64,000 nucleotides of DNA from Sipunculus nudus (lineage: Eukaryota > Annelida > Sipuncula > Golfingiida > Sipunculidae): contig CM049309.1 of assembly GCA_026874595.1 (NCBI GenBank), positions 28,831,033 to 28,895,032 on the forward strand, given 5' to 3'. Below, one piece after another: positions 44,415 to 54,835 of this stretch. Numbering within the stretch: position 1 is the stretch's first letter; the number at the start of each line of letters is the position of its first letter. The notes under the pieces were generated by a model, which worked only from the letters and a program-made list of their open reading frames with translations, did no database searches and was not told the origin of the DNA. The position numbers were made by a program, and so were the translations under genes.

Positions 44415-44590
44415 AAAAAATTGAGGTTTTCCTTAATTTATCAAAGGAAAAAGGTCACAGAGACCCAGTTTTTTTGGCTTGGAAGAAGATCTTAGGGACA
44501 TCTAACATTATGCCAATTTTTAGATTACCAGGCAAAGTTGAATGATGCTAGAAAATACAAATAGATGACTAATAGTCAGCTGAGCTAAAA
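44415..44590 (-). mobile_element. Further fragment of the same family
   Basis: AATAAAAAATTGAGGTTTTC follows the hairpin directly and repeats the element's internal text. It ends with another partial terminus, GATGACTAATAGTCAGCTGA followed by GCTAAAA, at about 44,588. Confidence 0.65.
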
Positions 44591-45470
44591 ACATTATGGG
44601 ATGAAATTCACAACTTCCAGTCAAAATTTTGAAGCACCTATTTGCCAATTTTGTTGAAACATTCTATGATTACAGAAATATATATCACATATGTCTGGTT
44701 AAAACATGGTGACTTGGTGGTCTGAAGCAAAATGTATGGTTGTTGAGCTAACAGGAACTAATCCCATGGCTTAATTGATACCCATCAGTCTCAAAAAGAA
44801 CACCACACAGGGGAAATATAAGGTCAACATAAATAGCAAACAATCAAGAAAATTGTTTGCTTCTGTATGAATTTGAATTCAATACAAACCAACTGTCCTG
44901 AACTTTCATAAATGATGGTCATATTTTTAAAGAAATCTTTGACCCTATCCATTGCAAGATTACATTAATATATGTCCTACTGCATTCACTTTAACAGTTC
45001 TTGAGATAATATGTTCATAAGAAATTTAAAATGGCTACCTGGTGGCCAAATTTGGATTTTTGTCAGGTCTGAAGTCTGACAACAAACATCCTCTAACAGG
45101 GACCAAACATTAAAAAAACACAGAAACTGCACTGACAAAAGGATTTCTAAGGTGGCTACCTGGCAGACATAATGGATTTCTGACAAGTCTGACATTTGAT
45201 AACACACATCCTCCAATAAGAGACCAAACTTGTGGCTATTTCTCCAAAGAATATTACATTTGTGAATGTCCAAAACAATTTTAAAGGCATGATCAGGTTG
45301 GAGAGCTCTCATATCTTATTTTTCGACATGCAAATGTAAAAAGTGTAAGACCAATATTTTTTAGTTATCACTTTGCTCTTAAGTGGGGTCAGCAGGGTAG
45401 GTAAAATGCAAAACCTGAAAGAAAATAAATGCAGGAAGCATCACTAAAAGTCTTGTAAAACAGATAAAGC
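44591..45470. other. No gene; two weak tandem modules
   Basis: GGCTACCTGGTGGCCAAATT-type text at about 45,032 recurs at about 45,154 as GGCTACCTGGCAGACATAAT, with similar following sequence (about 130 bp apart). No coding signal is seen. Confidence 0.45.
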
Positions 45471-45820
45471 CATCCTTAATCCAGGTACAGACCCACAAAT
45501 TATCAGGACAAACACTTGCTGGTATATCTGATGATTTGATTAAAAAAATATTTAAATATCTAGGAAACTAAGTTTATTGCCATGATTCCATATAATAAAC
45601 TACAAAATGTTCCCATCATCTTAAAAATCAGTAGCTAAACCTTAATACAATACTCTAAGTCTTAAGCCTATCTGGGGCAACAGTGTTTTTTTGTTTTGCG
45701 CTAATGATGTAATTATATTTCAATGGGCTGATACAAAGGGAATAATATATCACAAGTGTCACTCACAATTATAGCCAATCTGTGAGATGTACCAGTTGGA
45801 GTATAATGGTATATACAAGA
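45471..45820 (+). repeat. Dispersed repeat upstream of family F (copy at 63,161-63,540)
   Basis: AAAGCCATCC...AATCCAGGTACA, ATCTAGGAAACTAAGTTTAT, TGCAAAATGTTCCCATCATC-like text and GTGAGATGTACCAGTTGGAG appear in the same order at 63,161-63,540. There the sequence runs straight on into family F modules; here a HINE intervenes at 45,821. Confidence 0.8.
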
Positions 45821-47694
45821 CTAGTGGCCTATAGGCCATGAAGCTCAGCTGAATTAAAGGAATGTTGAACAATGAGCAAAATGACAGCGAGAGTGCAAAA
45901 AAAATCATGGATTTTATGAAGAATCTTAAGAAATGGGTTTCAGTGGGCTTTTGGACAGATGACCACTTCTTTGAAGGTCTCATAAATAGAAAAAATGTGT
46001 AAAAATTTGAAAAAAATACAGGAAGTGTCACCAGTCTGCAGAAACTGATGAAACACTCCATGATCAATATGCATGCAAAGAATCATGAAAATCAATGCAT
46101 CAGTTATTCATATACTGGAGCTTTTGTATCACATTTTTAAATATTCGAGGGGGGGGGGGGTACTTATGAGCCCAAAAGCTCGGAGGATATGGGTAACAGA
46201 GACCTAATTTCAGGTTTCCACAGAGACTTTTAATGCACTTCCCTTGATGTCAAGTTAGAAGATTCCAGGTCCATTGGTTACGATTTGTGCCCTGTTAACA
46301 GATGACAGCTTCTTTGAAGGTCTCAAAAATAAAGAAAAAAAATTCGTAAAAAATTAGAAAAAAATAGTTTGCAGAAACTGATGGAACACTCCATGATCAA
46401 TATTCATGCAAAGAATCATAGTGATCAATGCATTAGTTTTTCATATACTGGAGCTTTTGTATCGCATTTTTAATTATTCTGGGGGGGGGGGGCATATGAG
46501 CCCAAAAGCTAAGTGTAACAGAGACGTAATTTCAATTTTCAATGAAGACATTTCATGGACCTTCCTAGATGTAAAGTATGAAGATTTTAGGTCTAGGGGT
46601 TACTATTTGTGCCCTCTTACAATATGAGGCTTTATTGAAGGTCTCATAAATAAAGAAAAAAAAATGTGTTAAAATTTGAAAAAATACAGGAAGTGCAACC
46701 AGTCTGCAGGAACTGATGAAACACTCCATGATCAATATGCATGCAGACATTCATGGCCATCTGCAAATGCATTAGTTATTCAGATGCTGGAGCTATTGTA
46801 TTAATTTATTAATTAATCTGAGGGTTATTTAAGAGCCCCATAGCTCCGAAAATATGGGTAACAGAGACCTAATTCAGGTTTCCACAGAGACATTTCATGG
46901 ACTTCCCTTGATGTCAAGTAAGAAGATTCAAGGTCCAGTGGTTACGATTTGTGCCCTGTTAACAGATGACAGCTTCTTTGAAGGTCTCAAAAATAAAGAA
47001 AAAAATTCATGAAAATTGGAAAAAATACAGGTGGCACCACCAGTTTGCAGGAACTGATTGAACACTCCATGATCAATATTCATGCAAAAAAATCATGGTG
47101 ATCAAAGCATTAGTTGTTAAGATACTTGAGCTTTTGTGTAAAATTTTCCATTATTCTTAGGGGTACTTCAAAGCCCCATAGCTCAGAGGTTTTGAGTAAC
47201 AGAGACCTAATTTTAGGTTTCCAAGGAGACTTTTCATGGGCCTCCCTGCATTTTAAGATAGAAGATTCTAGGTCGATTTGTTATGATTTGTGCCCTGTTT
47301 ACAGATGACAGCTTGTTCGAAGGTCTCAAAAATAGAGGAAAAAAAATTCGTAAAAATTGGAAAAAAATACAGGTGGCGCCACCAGTTTGCAGGAACTGAT
47401 GGAACACTCAATGATCAATGTTCATGTAGATAATCATGGTGATCAATGCAGTAGTTGTTCAGCTACTTGACCTTTTGTATCAAATTATTTTTTATTACTC
47501 TGAGGGGTAATTTCGAGACCCATAGCTCGGAGAATACAGTTTACAGAAACCTAATTTTTTCCTAAGATTTTTTATGGACCTCCCAGGATGTCAAGTTGGA
47601 AGATTCCAGGTCTAGCGGTTACGATTTGTGCCCTGTTAATGGCCAGACGGCCGGCCTGATGGACGACAGATGACTTTCAGTCAGCTGAGCTAAA
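45821..47694 (-). mobile_element. HINE sharing its 3' end with the autonomous Helentron
   Basis: Starts CTAGTGGCCTATAGGCCATG then AAGCTCAGCTGAATT. Its first ~130 bp is the reverse complement of 21,478-21,609 with few differences (for example GAATGTTGAACAATGAGCAA). About five ~330-bp modules follow (GGTGGCGCCACC at 47,371). It ends with a short GGCCAGACGG tract and GACTTTCAGTCAGCTGAGCT at 47,692. ORFs inside are module artefacts. Confidence 0.85.
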
Positions 47695-49148
47695 TAATAG
47701 AGATGGTCTACAAAGTAAGTTTTTATTGTGATCATCCCTGACCTATGACCTTGGCCATTTGCCCACATATCAATTGGATCCTTTTTACAGTGATGGGAAA
47801 CTACAAACCAATTAAACTACCACTTAAAACTGGAGTAATCACTTGGCAACCAATGTGTGAATAACTTTGACCTGCAACCTTTAATCTCCTGACCAGCTGC
47901 CCTAAAATCAATTATTTATTTCTTCAAGCAAAAGGACCCATAAATATGAAGTTTGAATCAAATTGAGCAATGCATAGATGGGGCATATGTTGAAGACTGG
48001 AGGTTTGGGATAAACAGTTTAGCTTGAAATATGTTCAAAAGCATTTGTGACAATTTAGCACTGTCACCTTGACCCATGTCCTTTTGAACTCCACTTTAAT
48101 AGGGTTCTTTCCTTATTGGTAGGCAATATAAGACAGATGGAAGGTATAAGTTGAAAAGTTTGCCTTAAAATGACTCCACATATGAAGTGGGTGTGGTGAA
48201 CTTGACCTTTGACCTCAAAATCAACAGGTCTTTTCCCCTGTTAGCAGAGAAGCTGTATGTCAATGCTGGCAGGTTTGGAATGAATTGTCTAGTTTGAAAT
48301 GTGTCCACAAGCTTTTAAAACTAAGGACCCAGGGCCTCGATGCTCAGGTGAATTTGTCAATGCGGATATTTTTAAAGAAATTTTTCAGAATGACAGTCCT
48401 ATGACCTTAACCACTGACCTTGGGGCCAAAAAACTGAGAACTGAGTCCAGTGACCTTGACCTCTGACTAGGTAACCTCAAAATCTACATATTTCTTCAAG
48501 AAAGCCATGTGTGGAAGATGGAAAGTTTGGGATGAAAATTTTGATTTACAGTGCATCCACAATCATTTTAAAGATGTGGCTCCTGTGACCTTCACCTTTG
48601 ACCTCTGCAGCCTGAAAATCAAAATGTTTCTTATTTAAGTGGTAGCATCACTAAATCAATTTTAAAGCCAATCTGCCTAGCAAAAGTGGATTATCATCCA
48701 TAAACTAATTTGTGAATGGATGGGCCTTGTGATCCCAAATCAAAAAGATTCTTCGCCTATTGGCATGTGAGTAATATCTTGAAGATGGTGGGTTTGTGAT
48801 TAAAAGTTTGGCTAGAAATGCATACACATTCCTTTTAAAGAAATCGGTCCTTTGGCCTTGACCTTTGACCATTGGACCGGAAAATCGACAGGGTTCTTAC
48901 TTTAGTGGTGAGCCATATATAAATTAAGTTTGAAATCAATATGTCAAAATAAACTTGAGTTATCATCTGGAAACTAATTGTGAACAGATGGCCCCTGTAA
49001 TCTTGACCTTTGACCTGGTGACCCAAAATTGACCCCATACTGGCAAGTCAGCTAAATGTGCAAGGTGGAAAGTTTGGGATGAAAAGCTTGGCTTCAAACG
49101 CAGCCATAATCTTTTAATGAGTCTTGTGACCTTGACCTTTGACCTCAT
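47695..49148 (+). repeat. Family F modules (diverged), left of the retrotransposon
   Basis: Diverged TGACCTTGACCTTTGACC modules continue from 47,740 to the LTR. A degenerate Helentron-type 3' tip (AAGGACCCAGGGCCTCGATG) lies at about 48,322. The array is interrupted at 49,149 by the copia element and continues at 54,286. Confidence 0.75.
49144..49148 (+). repeat. 5-bp target-site duplication (left)
   Basis: CTCAT directly before the 5' LTR, repeated at 54,286-54,290. Confidence 0.95.
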
Positions 49149-49418
49149 TGTTAACTTGTGCATAACTTATCAGGCGCCAATGTCATTGGACTGTGTGACA
49201 TTTGTTAATCAGTTTCATTCGGGTAAGGTCGTAATCACGATGTTGCATGCTCGGCTGACACCGGGGAATCCCGAGCCTCGTTATGAGCTTGGGCGATAAT
49301 TGAGTTTTTTCTTGATCATGTTGTAATGGCGGACGGTTTTGTATTCACATGCAGATTAAATGGTGCTGTTATTGTTTACCGTGGTGTTATATTGGACTGC
49401 CAGGGCAGCAAGTTTACA
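49149..49418 (+). repeat. 5' LTR, 270 bp
   Basis: Begins TGTTAACTTG and ends AGTTTACA (TG...CA). It differs from the 3' LTR at about seven positions by eye (about 2.6%). GGGGAATCCC at 49,263-49,272 fits the Rel/NF-kappaB consensus and lies inside a GCTCGG...CCGAGC inverted repeat. No clear TATA box is seen. Confidence 0.95.
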
Positions 49419-49430
49419 TGGTAGCAGAGC
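49419..49430 (+). promoter_or_regulatory. Primer-binding site, initiator tRNA-Met type
   Basis: TGGTAGCAGAGC starts immediately after the LTR. Eleven bases (TGGTAGCAGAG) complement the 3' end of animal initiator tRNA-Met as I recall it. Reverse transcription would start here. Confidence 0.85.
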
Positions 49431-49473
49431 GTATCCTTATAACACGGAAAGCACGGATATATCGTCACTCAAG

Positions 49474-49611
49474 ATGAGTGTCAACTACAAGAATCCACCG
49501 GCATTAGCCGGCAACACGAACTATGAATCATGGAAAAACAAAATTGCCATGTGGCTGGTAGTGACTGATGTTGCCCCAAAAAACAAGCACTGGCCGTCGC
49601 TCTGTCCCTGA
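49474..49611 (+). pseudogene. copia Gag, N-terminal part
   Basis: The first Met after the primer-binding site opens MSVNYKNPPALAGNTNYESW, typical of the copia Gag N-terminus. The frame reaches a stop at 49,609-49,611. The Gag-like text continues one frame back after the A-run at 49,578-49,583, so a single-base loss is likely. An in-frame A AAA AAC heptamer is at 49,578-49,584. Short residual frame; no separate function. Confidence 0.8.
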
Positions 49612-50120
49612 TGGGGAAAGCCAGACAAAGGGCACTCGAAATCAAGGTCAAGGAACTGAACCAGGATACAGGTATGGACGTTCTTATTGATGCATTAGAT
49701 TCAATATTTATGAAAGATAAAGTTGATCTGGCTTACACGGCTTATTCGCAGTTTGATTCCTTCAGAAAACCTGACAGTATGAGCATGGCTGACTTCATAA
49801 TAGAATACGAAAGACTATATGAACAATGCAGAAAATATGAAATGACATTGCCGGACGCTGTTTTATCTTTCAAGCTACTAGAAAGTTCCAGTTTGTCTAA
49901 ATCTGAAAGACAGTTGGCCCTAACAGCGGCTAGTGATTTAAAGTTTGAGAGTATGAAAAAGGCACTCAAGAGGATTTTTGCTAGTTATCCTACAAACACT
50001 GCTTCTGGTACTAGTAGCCCAACAGATAGCATACAAGTGCAGTCTGCCTACTATAGTGCTTACAAGAAACGACAAACTGTCCCCAGTGATCAGGCAAATT
50101 TTCAAGACTTAACCCATTAG
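49611..50120 (+). pseudogene. copia Gag, central part
   Basis: Open for 169 codons. DVLIDALDSIFMKDKVDLAY and MSMADFIIEYERLYEQCRKY are the conserved helical Gag core of copia elements. The ORF's ATG at 49,611 is internal, not a true start. It ends at TAG 50,118-50,120, and the zinc knuckle follows in another frame. Confidence 0.85.
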
Positions 50121-51775
50121 ACAAATATGGGAAACCCTCTGGATGTGTAATATGTCAAAGCATATATCATTGGAAGAGCGACTGTCCACACAAAAAAGAG
50201 AGTGCCCAAATTGCTGAACAAGTCAGTGTCCCCAAGGAACCAGAGGAATGTAACCTGACACTTTTCACCAAATCATCATCCCCCAGTCCCCATGAAATAT
50301 TCACAGTGGAAGCTTTTGGGGCAGCTATCCTTGATACAGCATGTTCTAAGACAGTATGTGGTCAACAGTGGCTAGATAACTACATTGTCAACCTGTCTGA
50401 CAGAGACCGACAGAAAATATCCTCAATTAATAGTCACAAAATGTTTAAATTTGGTGATGGCAAGACTGTCCATTCTGCTAAATTGGTGAAAATCCCAGCT
50501 AGAATTGGTCGTGTAGATTGCAATATAGAAACAGAAGTAGTACCCACGGACATACCTCTTCTTCTAAGCAAGACGTCTCTACAGAGAGCAGGAGCTGTTC
50601 TTGATCTTAAAGAAGATAAGGCAGAAATGCTTGGTCAGGAAATTGATTTAGAGTTAACTTCAAGTGGGCATTATTGTGTCAACCTAATGAAACATGATGA
50701 GTGTGAACAAAGAACGGAAAATACACCTGAGTATGACATTCTCCTGATAGATGTAAACATGCCACTGAAAGAAAAGAGGAAAATCCTGGAGAAATTACAT
50801 AAACAGTTTGGGCATGCTACTGCAGACAGATTAAAAAAACTACTACAGTGTTCTGGTACAACTGTTGACAAAGAGACCATTTCATTGATACAGCAGATTG
50901 TAGATAACTGTGAAACATGTGTACGCTACAAACAGACACCATTAAAACCCATAGTGAGTTTACCACTTGCCAGAGACTTCAATGACACTGTAGCAGTAGA
51001 TCTACATGAGCTTCAGGATGGCATTTGGTACCTTCACATCAGAGATTTTTTTACAAGATTTAGTGCTGGAGCTATAATGAAAACTAAGAAATCTGCTGAT
51101 TTTGTCAAACAGTTCTTACGCTGTTGGATAAGCAACCATGGATCTCCTTCAAAACTGTTTAGTGACAACGGGGGCGAATTTAATAATGCTGATGTCCGTG
51201 ATATGGCTTCTAATTTCAACATAGAAGTTAAGACTACTCCAGCATACAGCCCCTGGAGTAATGGGATCTTAGAAAGACATAACAAGACTGAAATCCTGTT
51301 AAAAATTAAACATGACAGGAAATGTGACTGGGAAGATGCTCTTAACTGGGCCTTAATGGCAAAGAATGCCATGCACAACATAAATGGCTTTAGTCAATAC
51401 CAACTGGTATATGGGAGAAATCCAAATCTACCGAATGTGCTTACGGATGATCCACCAGCCCTTGAGGGTAAAACACACAGTGAAGTAGTGGGTTCGCACA
51501 TAATGGCAATGTATGCCGCAAGGAAAGCATACACAGAATCAGAATATTCAACAAAAATCCGCAGAGCTATTAGAAAACAGTTAAGGCCAACAGGTCAACA
51601 GTTTCAGACTGGATACAAGGTGTACTTCAAGAAAGCAGATGCGCCAGAATGGCAAGGTCCAGGGACTGTCATTGGCCCAGACAGTGTAGTAGTATTTATC
51701 AGGCATGGTGGCACATATGTGCGTGTTCATAATTCTAGAATTACAAAAATCAAACAGCAAACTGAACAGGTTTAA
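50121..51775 (+). pseudogene. copia nucleocapsid zinc knuckle, protease and integrase
   Basis: One frame runs from the zinc knuckle (C-x2-C-x4-H-x4-C, 50,144-50,185: CVICQSIYHWKSDC) into the protease, with ILDTACSKTVCG at the active site (DTA rather than the commoner DSG/DTG). Integrase follows: an HHCC-type zinc region (LHKQFGHATADRLKKLL then CETCVRYK) and a D-D-35-E core (VDLHEL, FSDNGGEF, GILERHN, 35 residues between the second Asp and the Glu). The frame ends at 51,773-51,775 and continues in the next frame. There is no ATG here because it is part of a polyprotein. Confidence 0.9.
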
Positions 51776-52478
51776 CGACCATCAGAATCCTGAAGATGAC
51801 ATCAAGGCACCAGTTCAGCAGACAAGTGATTTCAATACAGCTAGTGCCAGTAATCATCAGAATGGTTTTGATATTTGTGATTCAGCCTCATCAGACAATC
51901 CTCCGACAGTGGCAGATCAAACAATTGAAAATGATAATTATTCTGAGCAGGCTATGGATGGGAATTTGTCCACCATTGAAAATAATCAGTTGCACGAGTT
52001 AACAGTTGCAGAGCAACGACAAAGTGATATGCCCATAAACATGGATGCCACAAAACTGAAAAGTGGACAAACAATAATTATTACCAATAGGAATAATGGT
52101 GAACAGAGTACCTGTAAGATCTTGGGCAGGGCAGCTAAAGCCACAGGAAAGTTAAAGCATTGGTATAATGTTGAGTTTTTGAAGCCTGATGAAAAGGCAG
52201 GTGCACAGATTTCAATTGATTTGTCAACTGTGGATGTGAAATTACCAGAAAATTCAGATCAAGTTGATGACACAAATGAGGATGTTTTTGTTGTAAATGA
52301 TATCTCTTTTAATGCAGCCAAGCAGGGTGAGCTAGATAGCTGGAGAAATAATTGTGTATATGAACCTGTGCCAGATGTCGGACAGAAATGCATATCCACA
52401 AGGTGGGTATGCTCAGTGAAAGAATCAGTTTCTGGTGTCATTCCCAAAGCCAGGTTAGTTAATTGCCTGTGGCTTTGA
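51705..52478 (+). pseudogene. copia linker and start of reverse transcriptase
   Basis: A Ser/Asn/Gln-rich linker of about 190 residues, poorly conserved in the family, ends in the RT N-terminus FNAAKQGELDSWRNNCVYEP and ISTRWVCSVKESVSG, the KARLV motif start. It stops at 52,476-52,478, where a one-base frame change near 52,460 moves to the RT palm frame. The meaningful part starts at about 51,765. Confidence 0.8.
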
Positions 52479-53796
52479 AGATATTAACAATCAGGACATT
52501 CCTAAAGATTCCCCAACATGTTCAGTTGAATCGTTGAGGACTGTATTGACAGTCTTGTCTCAAAAACAGTGGTCAGTCCAATCGATGGATATAAAAACAG
52601 CATTTCTACAAGGGGCAGAATTATCCCGAACAGTGTATCTACGGCCACCAAAAGAAGCCCAAGCTCAAGGTTATGTTTAGAAGCTCAGGAAATGTGTTTA
52701 CGGACTGTCAGATGCATCTCTCTCATGGTATAAAGGGGTCTGCAAAGTAATGTGTGAGACTGGTGCAAAGATTTCATTAGCTGAACCTGCAATATTTTAT
52801 TGGCTTGATGAGAAGGGTACAGTGCAAGGTATTTTGGCCAGTCATGTAGATGACTTTATCTATGGAGGTACACCAGTATTTCAACAAACCGTTATCCCCA
52901 AAATTCGCGAGACCTTCTTAGTGGGCCGTGAAGACCACAATACTTTCAGTTATATTGGTCTGGAGATCAAACAAAAAGGGGGAGAAATACTTCTCACCCA
53001 GAACAAACATGTTAGTAATTTACAGCAAATCCCTCTAGAAAAATCAAGACAGAATAAAAAATCTGAAGATCTTAATCAAGATGAAAAGGACAACCTTTGT
53101 TCTAAGATTGGACAGCTACTGTGGGTAGCTCGTCAAAGCCGACCTGACATCCTATTTGATGTTTGTAGCCTTGCTTCTCATCTTAAATCAGCGAAAGTTG
53201 AACACATCATTATAGCAAACAAAGTTGTTCGGAAAGTAAAATCAGAAAATGTTTCCCTGAAATACAGATACATTGGTAAAGATAGTTCAGTAAGAATCGT
53301 AGCTTTCAGTGATGCCTCTTTGGGAAATTTACCAGATGGAGCCACCCAGGGTGGAAACTTCATAGCACTGATGGGGGAAAATGGAAAGTTTTCTCCTCTG
53401 AGCTGGCAGTCAAAGCGCATACGACGAGTTGTTAGGAGCACACTGGCTGGAGAAACCCTAGCTCTCACGGAAGGGCTAGATGTGGGTATTTATTTGGCAA
53501 CACTGTATTCAGAATTATCAACTGGCATCGCAGATCCTAAAGCTATACCAATCACCTGTGTTGTAGATAACAAATCATTGTGTGAAGCAATAAAATCTAA
53601 CAAACATGTATCTGAAAGGAGATTAAGACTAGAAATCAGTCACATAAAAGAAATGATAAGCAATAATCAGATAAATCAAGTAACATGGTCCGACACCAAA
53701 CAGCAACTAGCTGACTGCCTAACCAAGAGGGGAGCTTCCCCTCAGGAACTTTTGAAAGCTATGGAGCATGGTATGCTCATCATTGATAACCTTTAG
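52465..53796 (+). pseudogene. copia reverse transcriptase and RNase H
   Basis: Single frame with one TAG. The RT palm first Asp is in SMDIKTAFLQGAELSRTVYL. KLRKCVYGLSDASLSWYKG follows the stop at 52,678-52,680 (TGG to TAG is the likely change). The catalytic pair is in ASHVDDFIYGG (VDD, 52,846-52,854). RNase H begins FSDASLGNLPDG and continues SWQSKRIRRVVRSTLAGETL. The C-terminus WSDTKQQLADCLTKRGAS is typical of copia. The stop is at 53,794-53,796. Confidence 0.9.
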
Positions 53797-53997
53797 AATT
53801 ATTCAGCTGGATGACTTGTTAGTGTAAAGTGCGTTCAGTTATTCATGAACATTTTATTTTTTTAATTTGTCATTTCGTTACGTTTATTCAAGTAGAGACT
53901 TTAAGATTTCTTAAACAGATGATGCTATAATTTACAGTGACTTTTGTTTTGAACTCTAAGAACATTTTAACTAAAATAATTTATGTCGTTTTCTCTT
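53797..53997 (+). other. copia 3' untranslated region
   Basis: AT-rich non-coding sequence between the RNase H stop and the polypurine tract. Confidence 0.7.
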
Positions 53998-54013
53998 AAA
54001 AGAAGAGGATGAG
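53998..54013 (+). promoter_or_regulatory. Polypurine tract
   Basis: AAAAGAAGAGGATGAG lies 2 bp ahead of the 3' LTR and fits the plus-strand priming site. Confidence 0.75.
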
Positions 54014-54015
54014 TA

Positions 54016-54285
54016 TGTTAACTTGTGCATAACTTATCAGGCGCCGATGTCATTGGACTGTGTGACATTTGTTAATCAGTTTCATTTGGGTAAGGTCGTA
54101 ATCACGATGTTGCATGCTCGGCTGACACCGGGGAATCCCGAGCCTCGTTATGAGCTTGGGCGATAATTGGTTTTTTTCTTGATCATGTTGTAATGGCGGA
54201 CGGTTTTGTATTCACGTGCAGATTAAATGGTGCTGTTATTGTTTACTGTGGTGTTATATTGGACTGCCAGTGCAGCAAGTTTACA
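54016..54285 (+). repeat. 3' LTR, 270 bp
   Basis: Same length as the 5' LTR. The GGGGAATCCC motif is conserved at 54,130-54,139. It is followed by the target duplication CTCAT. Confidence 0.95.
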
Positions 54286-54290
54286 CTCAT
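54286..54290 (+). repeat. 5-bp target-site duplication (right)
   Basis: CTCAT, matching 49,144-49,148. Family F module text continues after it. Confidence 0.95.
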
Positions 54291-54475
54291 GACCAAAAAT
54301 AAATCATACGGGTTCTTTCTTTAGTGGTGGGCCATGTGTAAGTCATGTTTGAAATCTATATGTTAATCCAACCTGGAGTTATCAACTGGAAACAAATTTG
54401 TTTGGATGGACAGATGGACAGACAGATAGACACTTGAACCGACAGACAGACAGGGTAATTACTATAGGGCATCCA
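54286..54475 (+). repeat. Family F remainder with GACAGACA microsatellite
   Basis: Continuation of the module cut by the copia element. It ends in a GGACAGATGGACAGACAGAT tract (about 54,410-54,455). Confidence 0.7.
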
Positions 54476-54835
54476 CTCCGATCAATAAACACACCAGCTG
54501 AGAAACTGACATGATTGTCGTCATTTTATAGTAAAAAGGATAGAAAATTATTCATAAAAATAAGAAACTGGGCCTACAGGCCTAATGCAAACCTGTGCAT
54601 TGGGAAATACATCAGGTATAATGCTTCAGTGCTGGACCATTACTTCTCATGTATACAATGCAAGTACTAAACATTTTGAATAAGAAACTATTACACAAAC
54701 ATCACTCCTGAAATTCTGGCATGAAAATGGCAGCTCAAAAATGATTGCAGCTGGCACCACCAGTCTGGTATACGACGAAGCTATCAGAGATATAAACATG
54801 CCCAATTTCAGACTGATATATCAAACCCCACCTGA
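54476..54835. other. No gene; repeat remnant shared with 850-1,100
   Basis: TACAGGCCTAATGCAAACCT and CATCAGGTATAATGCTTCA parallel 865-930. CTGGCACCACCAGTCTGG at about 54,750 resembles 1,085-1,100. Confidence 0.5.

Larger units (their letters stand above)
49149..54285 (+). mobile_element. Ty1/copia-type LTR retrotransposon, 5.1 kb, coding-defective
   Basis: Complete structure: 270-bp LTRs, primer-binding site, polypurine tract and 5-bp CTCAT target duplications. Gene order is Gag, protease, integrase, reverse transcriptase, RNase H, with integrase ahead of reverse transcriptase, which defines Ty1/copia. It is inserted in a family F module. Frame changes lie near 49,580, 50,110, 51,750 and 52,460, and an in-frame TAG at 52,678, so this copy cannot encode a full polyprotein. 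The LTRs and promoter may still be transcribed. Confidence 0.95.
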
